Source: Diplodia intermedia (taxonomy: Eukaryota; Ascomycota; Dothideomycetes; Botryosphaeriales; Botryosphaeriaceae). Taken from it: a stretch of DNA of 64,000 bases. Location: positions 141,527-205,526 of the forward strand of contig JAKEKT010000067.1 of assembly GCA_021495925.1 (NCBI GenBank), read 5' to 3'. Numbering within the stretch: position 1 is the stretch's first letter; each line of letters opens with the position of its first letter. The position numbers and the translations under genes are program-made. The notes beneath the pieces were generated by a model that was not told the origin of the DNA, searched no databases, and saw only the letters and a program-made list of their open reading frames with translations. Below are positions 57,240 to 64,000 of the stretch, piece after piece.

Positions 57240-58718
57240 GGCCGTGCAGGCGCGCGCGCGAAAACGCAGCAAGATGACTACGTGTCATGCAACACTGCAG
57301 GAAGACAGTCGGAAGGCGTTCCGAGCGACGGGCGTGCAGATAGGCGAGCTGCTCCGAGTGGTGGGCTCGGGGAGGTGGTAACGATCGTGGGCGCGGGGCG
57401 GGCGGCGAGGGATCGCGAGGCCTCAAACGCTCTCGAGCGAGCTTCGGCGGTGTTCTCAGAGAGCGAGGAGGAGGCGAGGCGAAGAGCGCAGAGGCGAGGA
57501 GGTGGGTACGTAGCGCGTCTTTAGACGCGGGATCGACCTGGTGTTGAAGCTAGTGTTTACGAGCCGCGCGCCGGGCGGGAGCGTTACCGCAGCAACCACC
57601 ACTGCCGGCCGCCTCAGCTGGCCCAAAGCCCCGGCATTTGCATGCTAGGCCTGCGAGATTTAGACCCGATCGAGCCAATGCAAACCGGTTTTCGCCCGCT
57701 GCAAGCCATCCGTGCACCGCCGCGCTTGCTGCCTCACGCGAATCCAGCCTCTCCGCGACGGAGGATCTGACATCGCCCCGGAAACTCGCTCAGCTCTGCA
57801 AGGACCTGACCTTGGCCGTTTCAACTCTATATCAAGCCACCTGGAGTCGGCTGACCGGACACTTCGTATCAAAACAGTGCGTCACAGTGCTGCGCCCTCT
57901 CTCCACATCTCCGCTTACTACGTAATCACCGCGAACTACCGGCCTACAAGCCTACATCCCAGTCGTGTGTCGAAGTCGAAGTCGATACTCACTGTGCGCG
58001 CCGGCCTGGGCTTGCCGTTGTGTGAAGTTGCCTGCATCCAACGCCGCAAATATTCATCCCTGCCGCCTCTGCACGACGTTACCCCAACCCTTGCCGACAG
58101 AATTCGCTCAAACCTATTTTGGGAACCGCGCCGTCTCCGCCGCGCGCTGTTGCTCCACGCGGATATAAAGTCACACTAATCAGCATCGCGTTTGTTGCAA
58201 CAGACCTCGGAATCAATTCCTACGGAGTGTCTATGAACAACCGCCAGCACGAAGAATACCCTTGCCGTATAGAAGACACAACCAGAACTCGGGAATCGGG
58301 TGAGAACGCCAGGGATATGATGATGCCAGTGGCAGCTCGCCACTGCTAAAGGGAGAATACATGACGGTGAATCGTTGGGGGATCGTGATCTGTCATGACG
58401 AAGGGGGCACGACTCGCGGAGACGGGGGGCGGAAAGGTGGTATTGGGTGTGTTTTGGGGCTGAAAGGGATTTTGGCCGTCGATGTTGCGGAAAAGCAATG
58501 CAGTCCTCGAGTTTGTCCAGATTCGGCACACGTGCTCGATGCCCCAGTCCGACGCTAAGGCAAGAGCAGCGCTGGCCTGTCCTCTGTCGGTATGTATGGC
58601 ACAACGAATCGGACGAGGCTACGCGCGAACATGGTCGGGAGGAGCCGCCGCTAGAATGCTGCAATCATCCGCCGCATCCTGTCGACAGGTCTGCGCCGGA
58701 CTACGCTTGGCTGCCACT
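57240..58718. other. Intergenic, ASE1 upstream region
   Basis: Lies between the ASE1 start and the importin alpha 3' end, both on the minus strand. Only short open frames; nothing recognised. Confidence 0.45.
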
Positions 58719-60690
58719 TCACATATCCATCGAGTCGCCGCCGTTGGCGAAGTTGAAGTTCTGCTGTTGGGGCTGGGCGCCGAAGCCGAACGTGCCGTCC
58801 TGGCCTTGCTGAGGAGCCAGCTCGTTCATGTCGCCGGCCGCGTCGTCCTCGTCCGAGAAGTACTTCTCGATGATGTTGTAGGCCTTCATGTAGATCTCCT
58901 CGTTCGCGTTATTCTGGCAGTCGTGGATCTTCTCCATGCCACCACATTCCTCAATGAATAGCGCGTAGCGGTTGATCGGCTCGCCGCCCTCAGTAGCCTC
59001 CTTGTCCATCTCGCCAACCTTGAGGATGTTCTCCAGGCCGTCCAAAGCCACCTGGATGATCTTGTTGTCAGGGCAGGCCAGCAAGTCGCACAGAGGGCGG
59101 ATGCAGCCCTGCGACACGAGGTAGCGGATCTGGTCGGGCTTCTGGAGACCACCAGAGGTTGCGTTGGAAATGGCCCAGCAAGCCTCCTTGCGCGTCTTGA
59201 AATCTCCGTTCGAAAGAAGGTGGATGAGCGGCGGGATGATGTTGGCGTCAACGACGGCCTGAATCTGGGTCGAGTTGCCAGCGGTAATGTTAGAAATGGT
59301 CCAGCAAGCCTCCTTGCGGATGCCATCCTTGGTAGAGCTCAACAGAGAGAGAAGAGCAGGCAGAGCACCGCAGTTGATGATGACCTGGGTCTGAACGTCG
59401 TCGCCGGTGACAATGTTGCCGACGGAGCGCAGAGCAGGGGTCTGCACCGAGGTTGAAGCGTGCATCAGAAGCTCGACAAGGCGACGAGGAATGCCGGCCT
59501 CGATGACGGCCTGAATCTTGTCGTTGGAGCCGTCGGAAAGGTAGGAAATCGCCCAGCAGGCATCAATCAGGACCTCATCATCCAGCGAGTAGACAAGCTT
59601 TGCAAGGACGGGAAGGGCAGGGGCAATCTACCGGGTGAATTTCAGCATTTGCGGACATCACAAAAAAATCCGGGCCTACTCACGGTCTGCCAGTCAGGCT
59701 GTGGGGTCTTGCCACGGCAGAAGTTACTCAATGTCCAAGTAGCATTGCGGAGCATGCTCAACTTGCGGCTGTCGCCGAGCAGGTTGAGAAGCGGCCTGAG
59801 AGCGCCAGCCTGCAGAACAAAGTCGCGGCATGCGGGGCTGTCACCAGCAATGTTGCCCAGAGCCCAAACGGCTTGTTCTCTGACATCGGGCTCGTGGCTG
59901 CTGAGGAGTTCGACGAAGATGGGAACGGCACCAGCCTCAATGACGACCTGGGTCTGCTGAGCAGAACCCGAGGCGATGTTGGTAAGGGCCCATGCTGCCT
60001 CGAACTGGACGAGGGTGTGGGGAGAGCGCAGGAACTCGACGAATCTGCTCACGACACCGGTCTCGATGACACGCTCAATGGGAGGGTTGCGCTCCTTGGA
60101 CAAGAGCTTGCGGAACTTGGTGGTGGCCTGGATCTGCTCGTCTATCTGTTCGGAGAAGACGCCCTTGACCATCTGGGGGAGCTCCTCGTTGAGCTGCGCG
60201 CAACATGTCAGCGACCGCATCCAAAAAATTGAGCATTGACGCTTTCATAGAGGAAGTCATGGTCCTCGTGGCGGCTCGTGCTGGTGGATAAGGATAAGGG
60301 GTGGCCAGTTCGCCCGGCAGCTATCAGGCGGGGAAACAGCGGCAATAAAAGCCTGAGCACAAGGCGGAAGGCGGACAAGCGGCAGCGCCACGACGACGAC
60401 GAGTTGACCTTCGCGTGGGCAGGGTGCGTGGATGACAGCGCGGGGTGACGTACCTGGCTCTCGATGTTTCCACCCTCATCATCGCTGTCCGGAGCGGCGC
60501 CCAGCGCAGCACCGGGGCCACCGCCCTCGCGGGAAGCGATGCCACGGCGCTTTGCGAGGTTCTCCTCCCTCTTTTGCTTGCGAATCTCGACCTGCTGCTC
60601 CTCGCGGCGGCGGCGCAGCTCATCGGGCTTGAAGGTGTTCTTCGCCTTGAACGTCGTGCGACGGTGCTCGGGAATGTAGCGATCGGCCAT
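58719..60690 (-). CDS. Importin subunit alpha (karyopherin alpha, SRP1/KapA)
   Basis: Adaptor that binds classical nuclear localisation signals and importin beta. Exons 60690-60454, 60193-59684 and 59627-58719 give 551 aa, the usual length. The N-terminal importin-beta-binding domain has RRTTFKAKNTF and basic clusters (RRRREEQQ, KRREE-like). The body is ten armadillo repeats carrying the NLS-binding Trp/Asn arrays, for example AAWALTNIASG, AVWALGNIAGD, ATWTLSNFCRG, ACWAISYLSDG, ACWTISNITAG and ACWAISNATSG. The acidic C-terminus (EKYFSDEDDAAG) leads to a Gln/Asn/Gly-rich tail. The first intron is unusually long here (260 bp). The start at 60690 gives the conserved MADRYIPEHRR. Confidence 0.95.
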
Positions 60691-61291
60691 GGTGGCGGGG
60701 CTTCGCAGCGGCGGACGAGACGGGCGCGGGTGGTGGGGAAAAGACTTAAAGGATGAAGATCGCTGCAGGCAGCGCGGGTGCAAGGTGAGGCAAGAAGCTC
60801 GTGGGGTGTTTGGAGGGTCAGGTCGAGCGGGCGGAAAATAATGCGGGCAACAGCCCTGCGAGGATTGGGCTCTGTTTTCGACTAGCGCAGATGAGTCAGC
60901 GGACGCGTCTTGGCAAGCGCTGCTCACGGCATGACGACGCTGCGAGCGCCAGCGCCGGACATGGAGTCTGCACGCGCCGCTGCAAGTGCCGACCTTGGAA
61001 GCGCGGAGCCTGCGGCCATTCTCCCCTCCCGCCTTCTTGTTGCGCCGCCTGCTGCAGTCGCAACCGCCGCACCAGCAGCAGCGCCGTGTGCCCCACCAGC
61101 CGATCACCACGCGCCGGCCAATGGTCGCCCATCCACTACTCGCCTGTGACGCCGCAGCCGTGGTAGGGCGGGCAATGTCCTGCACGCTTCCGTGACCTTC
61201 CCCATTTTGTCGGCGCCCTGAGCATCCACCACCAACCGGCTTTTTGGCTTCCTGCCCTCACGACGAGTGACGCGTCGACTCCGCACCCACC
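60691..61291. other. Divergent promoter (importin alpha / POT1)
   Basis: About 600 bp shared by two divergent genes. GC-rich; no site stands out. Confidence 0.45.
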
Positions 61292-63360
61292 ATGCCGCTA
61301 GGAGCACCCATGAGACAGCTGGACGGCTTCGTCACTATCGAGCAGGCACTTGCACACTCAAAGGACTCAAAAGACTCTAGAGTCCCGCTGGTGAATGTCA
61401 TTGGTGTCGTCAGCGAGATCTTGCCAGCGAAGCCTTCGAGAGGCTCTGGTAGGCGCCAATTCGCCCGTATAGACGCTCCGGCTGACCATGCCGCAGACCT
61501 GCAATTCGCTGTCCAGCTACAGGACCACTCCGTCGCCGCCAAGCTTGGCGAGGGCCGGGATGTCCGAGCCAGATGGTTCATCAAACCTGGAGAACAAGCC
61601 CCGAAAATAGAGACAGTTGGCGACACGGTCATTCTGCGAAAGTTCAAGGCATGCGTCCAACAGCAAACAGTCTGGCTTCGTATTGACTTGCCCTGCCAGA
61701 TCTACTTTTACGAGAAATCCAACACACCCATCTTGCTGCGACACTACTACAGCGAGTGCATAGTGTTCCCCTCGAATGCCATGCCCGACCCTCACTTCAA
61801 CGACTCCTATGCCTCAGGCCAAATGCTACACTATTCAGCCATGCCACAAAACGCTAAACCACCTACCCCAGAGCAACAAGTATGGGCCATCTCGCTCCAC
61901 CATACCCTGTGCTCGAACTCAACCTTGAAATCAGGCTCTGTTGTGAACGTGCCTTCTAGGCAACCGACTGACAAATTTGGTCTCATCAAGAGCGTTGGCC
62001 CAGGGCAGTTTTTCGATCTGGTAGTCGAGGTGGTCAGAACGTACCCACGTGCTAGTGAGATCTATGTCACAGACTATACGGAGAATAATCTCCTTTATCG
62101 GTACGACGAAGACGTAGACCTCGACACCAGCAGGGACGGTGATGCATACGATTACACGGGCCTGAACCGCCGGAAAGCATGGTCAGGGCCGTTTGGGCAG
62201 ATGACTCTGCAGGTGAAGCTCTGGGGACCCCACGCTACTGCCTTCGACAAAATCGGGGAAGGAGAGATTGTTGAACTGAAGAATGTCCACATCAAGATGG
62301 ACAGGTCAGGTACATACCTCGAGGGCGCGTTGCATGAGGACAGACACTATCCACACCGCGTAAATGTCGTCTCGATGCAGAACAAGCATCGGGACCCGCG
62401 GGTCTATGAATTGGAAAGGCGGAAGGAGACTCACATGATGGCAGTGAGGAATCGAGAGCAGCGAGGGATGGTAAAGCAATCACGCAAGAAAAATCGAAAG
62501 GAGAAAAGGGCAATGGGGAGAAAAGAAAGGCAAGCAGCGGCACAAACAGAGGACCCTGCGAGCGATTCAGACTACTCGGGGCTCAACCCTCATGGCAAGT
62601 TTCCTGGCCGGCTCTGTCGAGTTGTTACTAACTTGAGATAGTGAAATGCGAGAGACCCCAAGATGCAACGACGCGGTTGGCTGACATTGAGAACAACGAA
62701 CGACGTCTGTATAAGACGCCCAACGGAGTAGAGTGCGAGCTGCCTTTCGTGAATGCAATGTACAAATCTCGGGTTCGGGTCGTCGATTTCTGGCCGGAGA
62801 ACCTAGAGGATTTTTCCAAATCACTGGATAACCCCGAGTTCAATGATGCCCATGAAGAAGATCAAACACAAAGCTCGACGACTTACACAGCACTCTCGAC
62901 CGGCACCCAGCGCTGGGAATGGCATTTCTGCCTGTTGGTAGAGGATGCAAAGCATCCCCCTGGAGCGAAAAGCCCCGTCAGGATACCGCTTCTAGTATTC
63001 GACAAAGATGCGGAATGTCTTCTTTGTCTTGATGCTGCAGAGTGAGCAAAAGAGCTCCCTCTATGATCTGTCGAGCTCATGCGCTGACCCAGTTGCAATA
63101 GTCTACGCAAGGATCAGAGGACCCTTAACCAACTTCGAGAGAAGCTTTTCATCCTGTGGGGAAATCTGCACGAGCTGAAATCACAGGAAGGTGATCTGCT
63201 TGACGAAGCTGTCATAAGCCAGCACTCAAGTAAGGCATTTGATTGCTGTATCAAAGAGACAGGTGCGGCGACGGGACCCGAGCCTGGAATGACAGGGGCA
63301 GAAATGGAGCCCAGCTACCAAAGGATCTACCATATCCACGGCACGACGATTCGTGGATGA
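61292..63360 (+). CDS. POT1: Protection of telomeres protein (POT1)
   Basis: Single-stranded telomeric DNA-binding shelterin component. Exons 61292-62594, 62642-63041 and 63102-63360 give 653 aa. The N-terminal OB fold (Telo_bind type, ~10-130) has PLVNVIGVVSEILPAKPSRG and GDTVILRKFKACV. The second OB fold (~220-370) has FFDLVVEVVRTY, IYVTDYTENNLLY, GPFGQMTLQVKLWG and GEIVELKNVHIKM. A basic KKNRKEKRAMGRKER stretch follows, then a C-terminal region including YKTPNGVECELPFVNAMYKSRVRVVDFWP. The first intron is GC-AG (62595-62641) with GCAAGT at the donor and a good TACTAAC branch site. Without it the frame stops just after SGLNPH plus a few codons. Confidence 0.85.
62595..62641 (+). other. GC-AG intron in POT1
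   Basis: 47 bp intron with donor GCAAGT, branch-point TACTAAC and acceptor ATAG. Splicing joins NPH to VKCERP in one frame, and no GT donor nearby does so equally well. Confidence 0.7.
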
Positions 63361-64000
63361 TCTCCATGGACAAGTGGCCAAGCTTATTACATTTCTGATC
63401 CTCTGCTTAGATCACGGTGGAGTGGGAGGCAAGACAGGCAAGACAGAATCATGCTAGGGGCTCGTTGGGTCAGGATTTAACGAGCATTGGGGGCGATCCG
63501 GCGGAAAGGTGGCTTGATGGATTGTTTGTGTGAATACCCAATCTACACTTCTAGAGTTGACTGCCAGTGGAGATGCTTCCTAGCATATGAATTCGAAAAT
63601 CACCATGTTTACTATTGAGTGGTACTGCTGAAGCTACCTACATCCCATAGTGAACGTATTCATCTGCTCACCCATCCGCCTGCCCTACATGGCTTATCTA
63701 TCATATCTTGCTTGCAATACGTAGTAGCCCATAGCAACGTTACCCGGTGGGCAGGTGTTGACGAAAACCTGGTGTTACACCGGATGTAATAGATTAGAAC
63801 ACAGTGAAACTAGGTTTTCATGAAAAGATGCTAGCTAAATGAAATTAGAAGTTGCCCTAAATTGAGGAGGAAGGCTTGTCAGACTAGTAGTCATTAGCAA
63901 ATTGCTGTGGTGTCAATGTTGACCCGGGGGGGGGGGTCAATAATTGGCGGAGGGGGGGTCAAATTTTAGAAATGGGGGGGTCAAATTTGTAGGCACCATA
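63361..64000. other. Intergenic end of window with G-runs
   Basis: 3' flank of POT1. The last ~75 bp (63926 onward) contain three runs of 7-11 G each followed by TCAA, a degenerate ~25 bp tandem pattern that may continue beyond the window. Confidence 0.5.

Overview
This window looks like nuclear DNA of a filamentous ascomycete (Pezizomycotina; Dothideomycetes would fit, but that is only an impression). The evidence is many short introns of about 45-100 bp with GT..AG ends, fungus-specific genes (AA9 lytic polysaccharide monooxygenase, highly reducing polyketide synthase, LDB19-type arrestin, YAT-type amino acid permease), and AT-rich blocks almost stripped of CpA/TpG, the mark of repeat-induced point mutation (RIP). 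I rebuilt the exon structures by hand; in every multi-exon gene listed as CDS the exon lengths sum to a multiple of three.

Layout. Positions 745-15358 are a housekeeping/secretory stretch: short kinesin-3 (-), TRM3-type tRNA 2'-O-methyltransferase (+), PEX11-type peroxin (+), AA9 LPMO (+), amino acid permease (-), and a fused macrodomain-class M sirtuin (+). Positions 15446-24345 are a transposon/RIP island: a 4.2 kb AT-rich block, a less AT-rich interior with a non-LTR retrotransposon remnant, minisatellites and a gene interrupted by three RIP-type stop codons, then a second 1.4 kb AT-rich element with inverted ends. The second element abuts a truncated, frameshifted MFS transporter remnant. 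Next comes what looks like a decayed or remodelled secondary-metabolite locus: a flavin monooxygenase (25124-26713) and a seven-exon HR-PKS (27364-35139). The PKS frame is open throughout, but it lacks the AT His segment, the DH catalytic His (Tyr instead), the KR catalytic Tyr (His instead) and any recognisable ACP.

From 38596 to 63360 housekeeping genes resume: LDB19/ART-type arrestin, PRP19, a RING protein with three SUMO-interaction-like motifs, the PHS1 3-hydroxyacyl-CoA dehydratase, an uncharacterised disordered protein, the ASE1/PRC1 microtubule bundler, importin alpha, and POT1 (with a GC-AG intron). Several long gaps (35140-38595, 46776-49460, 50919-54684) hold no gene I can support.

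Most notable: (1) the macrodomain-SirTM fusion, a single-chain 'writer plus eraser' of ADP-ribosylation; (2) the HR-PKS with several lost catalytic features but an intact frame; (3) a repeat-containing gene whose three stops are all explained by CpA->TpA changes, with an unmutated repeat copy as internal control.
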